A DNA stretch of 64,000 bases from Paraburkholderia phosphatilytica (GTDB lineage: Bacteria; Pseudomonadota; Gammaproteobacteria; Burkholderiales; Burkholderiaceae). Under the pieces are notes generated by a model, which did not search any database, was not told where the DNA came from, and saw only the letters and a program-made list of their open reading frames with translations. The stretch covers positions 62,001-126,000 of the forward strand of contig NZ_QQOA01000011.1 in the NCBI RefSeq assembly GCF_003443895.1, read 5' to 3'. Position numbers and translations under genes: made by a program. Positions 1 through 12,021 of this stretch are shown here, one piece after another. The first letter of the stretch is position 1. Every line of letters starts with the position of its first letter.

Positions 1-161
1 GCATCATCGTGACCGGCGCGCTGCTGCAGCTCGGCGCGCCCGGCACGCTCGTCGCGGTGCTCGCGGGGCTTGCGCTGCTGATCGCGACGGTCAACATCGC
101 CGGCGGCTTCCTCGTGACGCAGCGAATGCTCAATATGTTCCAGCGCGGCCAGGGAGACTGA
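1..161 (+). CDS. pntA: NAD(P) transhydrogenase alpha subunit part 2, C-terminal fragment
   Basis: Partial gene cut by the window start. The frame beginning at base 3 encodes 52 residues of hydrophobic membrane protein ending in [12 protein letters not shown]. It has a long Leu/Ala/Val helix and a short cytoplasmic tail. It stops one base before the pntB start codon. That adjacency, and the tail typical of the small membrane PntA part of split transhydrogenases, supports the call. The protein forms the proton channel of the proton-translocating NADH/NADP+ transhydrogenase together with PntB in the inner membrane. The N-terminal part and the soluble NAD-binding subunit lie outside the window. 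Confidence 0.85.
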   Translation, partial: IIVTGALLQLGAPGTLVAVLAGLALLIATVNIAGGFLVTQRMLNMFQRGQGD

Positions 162-162
162 C

Positions 163-1554
163 ATGCAAAGCGGAATCAGCAGCATGGCGTATCTCGTCGC
201 CAGCGCACTCTTCATCCTGAGCCTGCGAGGGCTCAGCCATCCCGCCACCGCGCGGCGCGGCAACCTCTACGGCGTGTCCGGCATGGCGATCGCGATCGTC
301 ACGACGCTGTGGGTAGCGGGCGGCGCCGCGCTGCCCGTCGTGCTCGCGCTGATGGTGATCGGCGTCGTCGCGGGCGCGGTGCTGGCGCGGCGGGTGGAGA
401 TGACGCAGATGCCGCAGCTCGTCGCGGCGTTGCACAGCTTCGTCGGTCTCGCGGCGGTGCTGGTGGCGATCGCGAGCTACCTGTCGCCGCTCGCGGCGCC
501 GGGCGGCGCGGCGGAATCGATCCACGACGTCGAGATCTACCTCGGCGTGTTCATCGGCGCGGTGACGTTCACCGGCTCGATCGTCGCGTTCCTGAAGCTG
601 CAGGGCGTGGTGGGCGGCAAGCCGCTGATGCTGCCGATGCGGCATACGCTGAATCTCGTCGGCGTGTTCGCGTGCATCGCGCTCGGCTATCTGTTCCTCA
701 CCGCGAACGACCCGGGCGCCGGCATCGGGCCGTTGCTCACGATGACCGCGATCGCCGCGCTGCTCGGCGTGCATCTGGTGATGGCGATCGGCGGCGCGGA
801 CATGCCGGTGGTCGTGTCGATGCTGAACAGCTACTCGGGCTGGGCCGCGGCCGCAACCGGCTTCATGCTCGGCAACGACCTGTTGATCGTGACCGGCGCG
901 CTGGTCGGATCGAGCGGCGCGATTCTCAGCTACATCATGTGCCGCGCGATGAACCGCAGTTTTCTGTCGGTGATTCTCGGCGGCTTCGGCACCACCGCGG
1001 CGTCCACTGCGATGGCGATCGAAGGCGAAGTGCTGCCGGTGTCGGTCGATGAAGTCGGTTCGCTGCTGAAGGACGCGTCGCAGGTGATCATCGTGCCGGG
1101 CTACGGGATGGCGGTCGCGCAGGCGCAGGCGGCGATCAGCGAGATCACGCGCAAGCTGCGCGATAAGGGCGTGAAGGTGCGCTTCGGCATTCACCCGGTG
1201 GCGGGGCGGCTGCCTGGCCATATGAACGTGCTGCTCGCGGAAGCGAAGGTGCCGTACGACATCGTGCTCGAGATGGACGAGATCAACGAGGACTTCAGCG
1301 ATACCGACGTGGTGCTCGTGATCGGCGCGAACGACATCGTGAATCCGGCCGCCCTCGAAGATCCGGGCAGCCCGATCGCGGGCATGCCGGTGCTCGAGGT
1401 GTGGAAGGCGCGCACCGTAATCGTGTCGAAGCGCAGCATGGCGAGCGGCTATGCGGGCGTCGACAACCCGCTCTTCTACAAAGAGAACACGCGGATGCTG
1501 TTCGGCGACGCGAAGAGCAGCGTCGACGCACTGCTCGCGCAGCTGAGCGCCTGA
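163..1554 (+). CDS. pntB: NAD(P) transhydrogenase subunit beta
   Basis: 463 residues, the usual PntB length. The N-terminal half, about residues 1-270, is a series of hydrophobic helices (the dII proton channel). The C-terminal part, from about residue 290, is the soluble NADP(H)-binding dIII domain. It contains the family signatures [46 protein letters not shown] and [16 protein letters not shown]. The enzyme uses the proton gradient to reduce NADP+ with NADH. The ATG lies one base after the pntA stop and follows a GGGAGA ribosome-binding site, so the two genes are co-translated. Confidence 0.97.
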   Translation: MQSGISSMAYLVASALFILSLRGLSHPATARRGNLYGVSGMAIAIVTTLWVAGGAALPVVLALMVIGVVAGAVLARRVEMTQMPQLVAALHSFVGLAAVLVAIASYLSPLAAPGGAAESIHDVEIYLGVFIGAVTFTGSIVAFLKLQGVVGGKPLMLPMRHTLNLVGVFACIALGYLFLTANDPGAGIGPLLTMTAIAALLGVHLVMAIGGADMPVVVSMLNSYSGWAAAATGFMLGNDLLIVTGALVGSSGAILSYIMCRAMNRSFLSVILGGFGTTAASTAMAIEGEVLPVSVDEVGSLLKDASQVIIVPGYGMAVAQAQAAISEITRKLRDKGVKVRFGIHPVAGRLPGHMNVLLAEAKVPYDIVLEMDEINEDFSDTDVVLVIGANDIVNPAALEDPGSPIAGMPVLEVWKARTVIVSKRSMASGYAGVDNPLFYKENTRMLFGDAKSSVDALLAQLSA

Positions 1555-1611
1555 CGGTTAGCGCTGGTCAGCGAACCCGCGAATCCGCGAACCATTCGGC
1601 CGGAGACTAAG

Positions 1612-1854
1612 ATGCACATCGAAACGCTTGGGCAATATCAACTCGTGCTGTCGGCGATGCAGTCGATCCAGAACGGCGGCTGGACCGCGTATGCGTCGGT
1701 GCGCTCGCTCGCGGCCGCCGCGGGGGATGACGCCGATATCCTGCCGTATCAGCGCATCGGCAACGACACGCTGTTCGCGAGCGAAGCGGCGGCGATCGCG
1801 GGCGCGCGCAGCGTCGCGCTGGAAGTGATCGCGCCGGGGATGCGTACGCAATGA
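1612..1854 (+). CDS. small hypothetical protein downstream of pntB
   Basis: 80 residues, no recognised family. The ATG is preceded by GGAGACTAAG, a good ribosome-binding site, and lies 57 bases after the pntB stop on the same strand, so it may be in the pnt transcript. The protein is soluble and slightly acidic, with an Ala-rich middle and no signal peptide or membrane segment. Reading frame and spacing favour a real gene. Overlapping ORFs in other frames are Arg-rich GC shadows. Function unknown. Confidence 0.55.
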   Translation: MHIETLGQYQLVLSAMQSIQNGGWTAYASVRSLAAAAGDDADILPYQRIGNDTLFASEAAAIAGARSVALEVIAPGMRTQ

Positions 1855-1944
1855 GCGCATGCAATGAGCGCATGCGATAAGCGCACGCAGTAGCGCACGA
1901 AAGGACGCGCCGCCTCGCTCGCGCGGGCGGCGCGCCGCGGCAGG

Positions 1945-2847
1945 CTACAGGTCTGGATTGCGCTCCGCGAGCGACACCACCCAGTCCGTGAACGCGCGCA
2001 CGCGCGAGCTCATGTTCTGCCGGTGCGGATACAGAATGGACAGCGGCGTGGACGGAATCTCGTAGCCCTGCAGGATTTCGCGCAGCGCGCCCTGTTCGAT
2101 CAGGTCGGCCACCATGTAGCGCGACGGCTGGATGATGCCGTAGCCGAGCGCGCCGGCGCTGATGTAGGTCGAGCCGTCGTTGACCGCCAGCGTGCTTTCC
2201 ATCTGCACCTTCACCGTCTCGCCGTTCACGATGTATTCGAACGGGAACGTGCGGCCGGTGCGCGACGACACGTAGTTCACCGCGCGATGCGCGTGCAGGT
2301 CGTCGAGCGTTTCCGGCGTGCCGTACTGATCGAGATACGCGGGCGACGCGCAGGTGACGATGCGCGAGTTGCCGATCCGCCGCGCGACGAGGCTCGATTC
2401 CTCGAGCATGCCCATGCGGATCACGCAGTCCACGCCGTCGGAGATCAGGTCGATGTTGCGGTCTGCGAGACCGAGGCGCACGTCGATCTGCGGATACTGC
2501 TCGTAGAACTCGCCGAGCGCGGGCAGCAGCAGCGCTTTCGCGAGCGTGCCGGAGGTGTCGACGCGGACCGTGCCGGTCGGGTTCTGCCGCTTGTTCGACA
2601 GCGACGTGTCGGCGTCGGCGATCTCCGCGAGGATCTTCAGGCAGCGCTCGTAGTAGAGCGCGCCGTCCTCCGTCACGCTGACCGAGCGTGTGGTGCGGTT
2701 CAACAGACGCACGCCGACGTGCTGCTCGAGCGCCTGCACGAGGTTGCTGACCGAGCCGCGCGGCATGTCCAGCACTTCCGCCGCCTTCGAAAAGCTGTTG
2801 CTCTCCACCACACGCGTAAAGACTTCCATTGCCTGAAGCCGGTCCAT
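1945..2847 (-). CDS. LysR-family transcriptional regulator
   Basis: 300 residues from ATG at 2847, preceded on its own strand by GAGGAG. The N-terminal winged helix-turn-helix (about residues 1-60) reads MDRLQAMEVFTRVVESNSF and continues to LLNRTTRSVSVTEDG, the classic LysR signature. Residues 90-295 form the periplasmic-binding-like effector domain. The subgroup resembles the CrgA/DsdC-like regulators that begin MDRLQAM. It is divergent from the glycosidase gene at 3336 across 488 bases. A regulatory link to that gene is possible but not shown. Confidence 0.93.
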   Translation of the reverse strand: MDRLQAMEVFTRVVESNSFSKAAEVLDMPRGSVSNLVQALEQHVGVRLLNRTTRSVSVTEDGALYYERCLKILAEIADADTSLSNKRQNPTGTVRVDTSGTLAKALLLPALGEFYEQYPQIDVRLGLADRNIDLISDGVDCVIRMGMLEESSLVARRIGNSRIVTCASPAYLDQYGTPETLDDLHAHRAVNYVSSRTGRTFPFEYIVNGETVKVQMESTLAVNDGSTYISAGALGYGIIQPSRYMVADLIEQGALREILQGYEIPSTPLSILYPHRQNMSSRVRAFTDWVVSLAERNPDL

Positions 2848-3335
2848 GCAGGGACTCCTCGTGAGAAGCGTTGGATTGATGGCGCGACGGCGCCCGAAGT
2901 CACGCTTCGGGGGGCGCACGCGCCTGCGATCAGCCGCATGGTCGCCATTATGGCGTTTTGCGGGAGCGCCGCGCCCGCAATCATACGAAGGTTGCCGGCC
3001 GGCGCGCCCGTCTGGATCGCAACGATCGACCGCGCAACCGTTGCGGTAACGCTTTCCGCTCGAACGCGCGTTTCAAGCGCACATCGCGCGCCACGTGGAT
3101 TCTTGCGCGCAAATCTTCCCTAAAGAAAGTCCCTGGGGTGCCGTTGTACAGGCGCACATCGGAACACCTTGCCTGCTCCATCAGCGAAAACAGCGCCTGA
3201 ATCCCGATCGAAATCCGGACCTCACAGCCGGTTTCGCATCGCTGCTCCGCGCGCCCCTCTGATTTTTTCCTGACCCGTCATGCGCTGCTGGATGCAGCGA
3301 GCCGATGCGGACAGGACTCCCGTCTGCAATCGAAC
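2848..3335. other. intergenic region between divergent lysR and glycosidase genes
   Basis: 488 bases without a convincing gene. ORFs here are Arg-rich and lack ribosome-binding sites. The region must hold the promoters of the flanking divergent genes. I see no strong hairpin or clear LysR box. Confidence 0.5.
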
Positions 3336-4646
3336 ATGCGTCACCCTGCCAACTCTGCGCCTGGAATTTCGTCTGGCACATCGTCTCACCTTGTGCAGCG
3401 AAATAACCCGCGAAACAGCCAGCACCACGACGTGTCGCAGCCGCGCCGCAGGTTTCTCGCGGGCCTGCTGATGGGCGCGGGCAGCCTCGCGCTCGCGGCA
3501 TGCGGCGGTGGCGGCGGCGGCGCGAGCACGACGACCAGCACGACCACGCAGTCGACTGCCAGCACCGGCACGAGCGGCAACACCTCCAGCACCTCGGCGA
3601 CGGCCTCGACCAGTTCCACCGCCACGCCCACGACGTCCTCCACCGCAACGACCAGCGTGACGACGAGTTCCACCGGCACGACGTCGTCGGGATCGTCGGG
3701 CACCGGCAGTACATCGTCGAGCACGACGGCGACGGCGCTCTTCTACGGCATGAACGGCCATCCGTTCCAGGGCGGCGCGTATTCGTCGCAGACGCCGGCC
3801 CAGCAGATCGCGGCGCTCGCGGACCTGGGCGTCACGGTGTACCGCCTGGATCTGTACGGCACGACGGCCGAGGCCGACACCGTGCTCGCGTATGCGCTGG
3901 CCGGTGTGGCAAGCGGCGTGACGATCCTGCCGTGCTTCGCGATGAACCAGCCGATGTTCACGACGTCGGAGCAGGACAACTACAACTGGGCGTTCCAGTG
4001 CGGCGTCAACATCGCGACGGTGCTGAGCGCTTACTGCCCGATCTACGAGATCGGCAACGAGATCGACCAGTATTGCGCGACGGGCGTCGGCGAAACGGCG
4101 AGTTCGTACAACAACACCAGCTTCCAGCTCGTGCGCGGCCTGTTGCGCGGCGCGGCGGCCGGCATCCTGTCGGTGCAGCCGAACGCGAAGATCATCCGCG
4201 GCGGCTGCATCACCACGGACATCGGTTTCAACAACATGCTGTGGAACGGCACGCAGCCGGACGGCACGTCCGGCCATCCGGTGCTGAAGTGGGATTACAC
4301 GGGCTGGCACTGGTACGAGACGAGCGGTGACATCGTGACGGCTTACGACGGCACGTCGACGTCGCTCAACGTGCTGCAGAACCTGCAGCAGTACGGCGTG
4401 CCGGTGTGGCTCACCGAAGTCGGCTTCAACGCCGCCGATTCCGATCAGGGCGCGGCGTACATCCAGAGTGTGCTGACCGAATACCTCGCGGGTCGGACGA
4501 CGTACAACATCGCGGGCGTGTGTTTCTACGAGCTGTACGATCTGGTAGCCGAGGGCGCTGACTACGGACTCATCGCCAGCGATGGCGTGACGAAGAAGCT
4601 CGGCTATACGGCTTTCAAGAATTTCACGACCGCTCATCCGGTGTGA
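3336..4646 (+). CDS. Tat-exported lipoprotein glycosidase (clan A-like fold)
   Basis: 436 residues. A twin-arginine signal (PRRRFLAGLLMGAGSLA) ends in the lipobox LAAC, predicting a Tat-exported lipoprotein. A low-complexity Ser/Thr linker of about 70 residues follows, then a TIM-barrel hydrolase domain from about residue 130. The likely catalytic pair is Glu242 in IGNEID (acid/base) and Glu361 in WLTEVGF (nucleophile), as in clan A glycosidases. It is clearly paralogous to the protein encoded at 49792: near-identical Tat signal, ALFYG(M/I)NGH at the domain start, and shared WYETSGDIV. The start is uncertain: GTG at 3432, just before the twin-Arg, is an alternative. The substrate is unknown; a polysaccharide is inferred from the paralogue's EPS-locus context. 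Confidence 0.8.
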   Translation: MRHPANSAPGISSGTSSHLVQRNNPRNSQHHDVSQPRRRFLAGLLMGAGSLALAACGGGGGGASTTTSTTTQSTASTGTSGNTSSTSATASTSSTATPTTSSTATTSVTTSSTGTTSSGSSGTGSTSSSTTATALFYGMNGHPFQGGAYSSQTPAQQIAALADLGVTVYRLDLYGTTAEADTVLAYALAGVASGVTILPCFAMNQPMFTTSEQDNYNWAFQCGVNIATVLSAYCPIYEIGNEIDQYCATGVGETASSYNNTSFQLVRGLLRGAAAGILSVQPNAKIIRGGCITTDIGFNNMLWNGTQPDGTSGHPVLKWDYTGWHWYETSGDIVTAYDGTSTSLNVLQNLQQYGVPVWLTEVGFNAADSDQGAAYIQSVLTEYLAGRTTYNIAGVCFYELYDLVAEGADYGLIASDGVTKKLGYTAFKNFTTAHPV

Positions 4647-4685
4647 ACCACGGCATAAGCCACGGCCGGAACCCTGCCTGAATCA

Positions 4686-4703
4686 GCGGGCCTTGCTGCC
4701 CGC
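4686..4703 (+). terminator. possible weak hairpin after glycosidase gene
   Basis: GCGGGC, a 6-base loop, then GCCCGC, 40 bases after the glycosidase stop. There is no U-tract, so a factor-independent role is doubtful. Confidence 0.25.
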
Positions 4704-4922
4704 CTGTTACTCGCCTGTCGCGCGTTGCGACCCTCCGTAACGCGCCGCAATTTTCCGCGCGGGCGCTTCACCGGCCTGAACACGACACCGCCACGTTTCT
4801 CTGCTAGCGTTGCCGCACGCTTCGAAGGCCGGGCCCGGCGGATGCGGCATGCGCGATGGACCATGCGCGCCTCCCCGCGCGCCGGTTTTGATCGCCCCAC
4901 ATCCGTTTTCGCGCGCCACGCC

Positions 4923-5690
4923 ATGCCGATATCGTCTGCTGCACAGTTCGATCGTCCCCGGGTTTCCTGCATCATCTGCGCATACAACGAGGCGCCGCGC
5001 ATCGGCGCGGTGCTCGCCGTCGCGGCCGCGCATCCGCTGCTCGACGAGGTGATCGTCGTCGACGACGGCTCGACCGACGGCACCGCCGACGTGGTGCGCC
5101 GTTTTCCCGGCGTGCGCCTGATCGTCTGCGAGACGAACCGCGGCAAGAGCGCGGCGATGGCGACGGGCATCGAAGCGTCGTCGAACGACTGGCTGATGCT
5201 GCTCGATGCGGACCTGAAAGGGCTGCTGCCCGAGCACATCGGCGCGCTCGCGGCGCCGGTGTTCAACGGTAGCGCGGCCGTCAGCATCAGCCTGCGGCAG
5301 AACAGCCTGATGCTGTTCCGCGCGATCGGTCTCGACTTCGTGTCGGGCGAGCGGGTCGTGAAGAAGGCGCTGCTTGCCGAAGCGCTCGACGAGATGCATG
5401 GGCTGCCGCGCTTCGGTGTGGAGATGTTCATGAACCGGCGGATCATCGAGCGCCGGCTGCCGATCGCGGTGACCCACTGGCTCGATGTGACGCAGGCCCG
5501 CAAGACCGAAAAACTCGGCTACTGGCGCGGCGTGCGCGCCGAGTGGCGGATGATCGCGGACCTGATGAAGGCCACCTATCCGCTCGCGTTGATTTCGCAG
5601 ACGCTGCGCCTGATGGTGCTGCGCGTCGACCATCCCGGCCGCGCGCCGTTCGCCGTGCGGATGCGCAAGCCGCGCGATCACCTGGTGTGA
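4923..5690 (+). CDS. family 2 glycosyltransferase
   Basis: 255 residues from ATG 4923 (upstream codons in frame are Arg-rich and unlikely to be coding). It has a GT-A fold: VSCIICAYNEAPRIG at the N-terminus, VDDGSTDGTADV, and the DxD-type metal site LLDADLKG near residue 95. The family transfers an activated sugar to a lipid or glycan acceptor at the cytoplasmic membrane. No C-terminal membrane helix is evident, unlike full-length dolichyl-phosphate mannosyltransferase types. Its stop lies 4 bases from the end of the convergent YbhN/LPG-synthase-like gene. Acceptor and donor cannot be read from the sequence. Confidence 0.88.
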   Translation: MPISSAAQFDRPRVSCIICAYNEAPRIGAVLAVAAAHPLLDEVIVVDDGSTDGTADVVRRFPGVRLIVCETNRGKSAAMATGIEASSNDWLMLLDADLKGLLPEHIGALAAPVFNGSAAVSISLRQNSLMLFRAIGLDFVSGERVVKKALLAEALDEMHGLPRFGVEMFMNRRIIERRLPIAVTHWLDVTQARKTEKLGYWRGVRAEWRMIADLMKATYPLALISQTLRLMVLRVDHPGRAPFAVRMRKPRDHLV

Positions 5691-5693
5691 TGT

Positions 5694-6716
5694 TCAGCGT
5701 GACGATCCGTGCTTCGCGCGCGGCCTGGTAGCGACCGCGGCAAAACCGATAGCGCCGAGCAGCAGCGGGACATAGAGCGTCGCGAAGCGCCACAGCACGA
5801 GCGCCGTGCCCATCGTCGCGCGCGGTACCCACGGCGCGAACGCCGCCGCAAGCCCCAGATCGCCGCCACCGCCGCCCGCCGGCACGCCCGTCCACAGCGC
5901 GGCGTGCAGCACGACCGCCTGTACCGCGAGCACGAAGCCGACCGGGAGCCGGTAGCCCAGTTCGAGCAGCGCGAACCACAGCGCGCCATAGCGCAGCAGC
6001 CACTGCACGGTGGTGAGCACGAGCAGCGCGGCGACGCGTTCCGGCGGCGCGCCAAGCAGCGACTTCCATTGTTCGACCACGTGTTGCCTGAAGCGCGCCC
6101 ATTGCGCGCGCCGCGACCTCAGCCACACGACCCGCAGGCTCAGCGCATCCAGCGCCCTGAGCGCCGGGCGCCGTACCGACCACGCGAGCGCCGCGGCGAG
6201 CACGAGACCGCCAAGCGTCCAGTACACCGCGACGGGATTTACCGCGGGAATCACCTGCGTCAGCGAGCGGATTGCGAACACGATGCCGACCGGAATCGCC
6301 ACGCCGAAGAACATCAGATCGAGCGCCTGATCTGCACTGACGACCGTCGTCGCGGTCGCCCACGATGCCCCTTCGCGCTGCAGCAGCCCGATATTCGCGC
6401 CATAGCCGGCCGCGCCGAGCGGCGACACCAGAAACGCGAAGTCGGTGACGAAGGTGATCGCGGCCGTGCGGGTATAGCGCAGCCGCAGGCCGAGCGCGCC
6501 CTGCAGCAGCTGGAGCTTGCCTGCCTTCGCGAGTCCGCTGACGAGCGCGGTCAGCGCGAGGACCGCGAAGACCGCGGCATGAACCTTGCTGAGGCCGGCG
6601 AGCACATCGTGGCTGCCGAGCAGGAACGGCACGCCGAGCGCGAGGCCGACGCCGGCCAGCGCGAGCATCGCGGCGGTGTGCCGGACCCGGTTGCCGGTCA
6701 CGCGGGGCGCGCGCAT
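5694..6716 (-). CDS. YbhN / lysylphosphatidylglycerol-synthase-type integral membrane protein
   Basis: About 340 residues from ATG 6716, just before the first membrane helix. ATG 6800 and TTG 6848 are in-frame alternatives; none has a clear ribosome-binding site. There are seven to eight hydrophobic helices. Features typical of the UPF0104/LPG-synthase transmembrane domain include SPLGAAGYGANIGLLQREG and the Gly-rich PAGGGGGDLGLA loop near the C-terminus. No aminoacyl-transferase domain is attached, so it is not a full MprF. Family members are proposed lipid or glycolipid flippases or accessory factors. It converges with the glycosyltransferase at 4923, a common genomic pairing for membrane glycolipid pathways. 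Confidence 0.8.
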   Translation of the reverse strand: MRAPRVTGNRVRHTAAMLALAGVGLALGVPFLLGSHDVLAGLSKVHAAVFAVLALTALVSGLAKAGKLQLLQGALGLRLRYTRTAAITFVTDFAFLVSPLGAAGYGANIGLLQREGASWATATTVVSADQALDLMFFGVAIPVGIVFAIRSLTQVIPAVNPVAVYWTLGGLVLAAALAWSVRRPALRALDALSLRVVWLRSRRAQWARFRQHVVEQWKSLLGAPPERVAALLVLTTVQWLLRYGALWFALLELGYRLPVGFVLAVQAVVLHAALWTGVPAGGGGGDLGLAAAFAPWVPRATMGTALVLWRFATLYVPLLLGAIGFAAVATRPRAKHGSSR

Positions 6717-7143
6717 GGGCGACGTCGGGCGGAGCGGGGCGGTCGAAGCCGTGAGGGCATGGGCAGGCTCGAAGTCGGTTGAGGGCGGTGGCCGGCGCAT
6801 CTGGCTGCACACCGGGCGTGCTGAGCCGGAAAGCCGGCGACGAACCAACCCGCCATGCTGACACCGTTCGGCGACGGCATCGTGTCAGCCGCGCGCGTTG
6901 GTTGCATTGGGTTACATCGGCGAAGAATACGCCAGCGGCGCGGCATGGGGACGAACGAACCACACACGATGGCAACAACGCGAGGAGACATGGCAGCAAT
7001 GGCAGGAACACGCCGCGCGCCCGCTGCCTGGTACCGGCGAGACTTCCGCGCACCCGCCGCTTGCTGTAAGTTACGGTTCTCCCTGCCGGCACGCTGGCGC
7101 GCCGCGGCCCGGGAGCATTCAACCAGACAGTCCGCATAACATC

Positions 7144-10437
<3,294 letters not shown>

Positions 10438-10452
10438 ACGGATGCACTGCCC

Positions 10453-11325
10453 ATGACCGATCAAGTCGTTCCGCCCGCCGTCCAGCTGCCGTCGCAGCTT
10501 CCGCATCCGCGGCTGTCAGACCATGAGATCGAGCTCAAGCTGCTGCTCGAGGCGATCCATCTGAAGTACCAGCACGATTTCCGTCATTACTCGGAGGCGT
10601 CGCTGCGGCGCCGGCTGGCACAGGCGCTGGAGGAGATGCACATCCCGACGCTGTCGCGTCTGCAGGAGCGCATCATTCACGACCCCAGCGCATTCGCACA
10701 GCTGTTTCGCTACCTCACCGTGCAGGTGAGCGAGATGTTCCGCGATCCTTCGTACTTTCTCGCGCTGCGCGAGCACGTGCTGCCCCGCCTCAAGACCTAT
10801 CCGTCGATCAAGGTGTGGGTGGCCGGCTGCAGCAGCGGCGAAGAGCTGTGGTCGCTGAAGATCCTGTTCGAGGAAGAAGAGCTCGCGTCGCGCACGCTCT
10901 TCTACGCGACCGACATCAGCCCGGACGCGCTGCACAAGGCCGAGGCCGGCATCTACGCAGCGGATCGTCTCGCGGGCTTCTCGCAGAACTACCTCGCGGC
11001 GGGCGGCAAGCGTTCGCTGTCGGACTACTATCACGCGGCTTACGGCCGGGCGCGCTTCGCGGGGTCGCTGAAGGACCGCGTCGTATTCGCCGACCACAGC
11101 CTCGCGACCGACAGCGTGTTTCTCGAGGCGCATCTCGTGTCGTGCCGCAACGTGCTGATCTACTTCGACCGCTCGCTGCAGGACCGCGCGCTGCAACTGT
11201 TCTCGGGTGCGCTCGTGCGGCGCGGCTTTCTCGGGCTCGGTATCAAGGAGACCTTGCGCTTCTCGTCGCAGCGCGATGCGTTCGACGAGTTCCGCCCGGT
11301 CGAACGGATTTTCCAGAAGCGCTAG
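10453..11325 (+). CDS. CheR-type protein-glutamate methyltransferase
   Basis: 290 residues. An N-terminal CheR helical domain (about 20-80) is followed by an AdoMet-binding Rossmann domain with VWVAGCSSGEELWSLKI (motif I) near residue 120, YATDISPDALHKAE, and CRNVLIYFD near residue 235. The family methylates glutamates of chemoreceptors. Here the gene sits with histidine kinases and no MCP, CheW or CheA is nearby, so the target may be a kinase or another protein. It is 15 bases after the hybrid kinase and 12 bases before the CheB-like gene. Confidence 0.9.
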   Translation: MTDQVVPPAVQLPSQLPHPRLSDHEIELKLLLEAIHLKYQHDFRHYSEASLRRRLAQALEEMHIPTLSRLQERIIHDPSAFAQLFRYLTVQVSEMFRDPSYFLALREHVLPRLKTYPSIKVWVAGCSSGEELWSLKILFEEEELASRTLFYATDISPDALHKAEAGIYAADRLAGFSQNYLAAGGKRSLSDYYHAAYGRARFAGSLKDRVVFADHSLATDSVFLEAHLVSCRNVLIYFDRSLQDRALQLFSGALVRRGFLGLGIKETLRFSSQRDAFDEFRPVERIFQKR

Positions 11326-11337
11326 CGGAGCATCGTC

Positions 11338-12021
11338 GTGATGAATCTGTCCACTCTACGTGCAAGGCTGGGGGTCGATGCGCCGATGCCGCCGCCGCTG
11401 GCCGACGTGACGGATGCGCCCGGGGTCGAGTTCGGTAGTGCGCCCGGTGTCGTCGTGATCGGCGCGTCGGCGGGCGGCATCGAGGCGCTCGGCACGCTGT
11501 TGCCCGCACTGCCGCCGGATTTCGCGCTCGCGGTGCTGCTGGTCGTGCATCTGCGCAGCGACATTCCGAGCCTGCTCGCGCAGACGCTCGCGGTGCGCTG
11601 CCGTCTGCCGGTGCTCGAACCCGACGACAAGCAGCCGATCGATGCCGGTCACGTCTATGTCGCGCCGTCGGGGTATCACATGCTGGTCGAACCGACGTGC
11701 ACGCTGTCGCTGTCCACCGAAGCGCCGGTGCGCTTCTCGCGTCCGTCGATCGACGTGCTGTTCGAATCCGCCGCGTGGGTGTACGGCGAACGCGTGCTCG
11801 GCGTGCTCCTGTCCGGCGCGAACGACGACGGCGCGCGCGGCCTCGAAGCCGTGCGTGCCGCGGGCGGCGTGGGCTGGGCGCAGCGCCCCGGCACCGCGCA
11901 GGCCCCTGAAATGCCGCGTGCCGCGATCGAGCGGCATGCGGTCGACGATGTGCTCGAACTTCCCGCGATGGCCGCGTGCCTCGCCCAACTCAGCCGCGCG
12001 CCGCGCGCACCGATGCCATGA
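11338..12021 (+). CDS. CheB-type protein-glutamate methylesterase without receiver domain
   Basis: 227 residues holding only the CheB catalytic domain. The likely triad is Ser44 in IGASAGGIEAL, His71 in VVHLRSD and Asp164 in SGANDDGARG. The N-terminal receiver of classical CheB is absent, so activity is not controlled by intramolecular phosphorylation. The ATG follows a GTCGTG stretch with weak ribosome-binding sequence. The stop codon overlaps the next gene's start (ATGA), implying translational coupling to the receiver-kinase. Together with the CheR-like gene it could form a methylation switch on a partner protein. Confidence 0.9.
   Translation: MMNLSTLRARLGVDAPMPPPLADVTDAPGVEFGSAPGVVVIGASAGGIEALGTLLPALPPDFALAVLLVVHLRSDIPSLLAQTLAVRCRLPVLEPDDKQPIDAGHVYVAPSGYHMLVEPTCTLSLSTEAPVRFSRPSIDVLFESAAWVYGERVLGVLLSGANDDGARGLEAVRAAGGVGWAQRPGTAQAPEMPRAAIERHAVDDVLELPAMAACLAQLSRAPRAPMP

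Noticed and set aside
3500..3730. Apparent direct repeats in the first glycosidase gene
   Set aside because: They encode a Ser/Thr-rich linker. The repetition is low-complexity coding sequence, not a CRISPR or mobile element.
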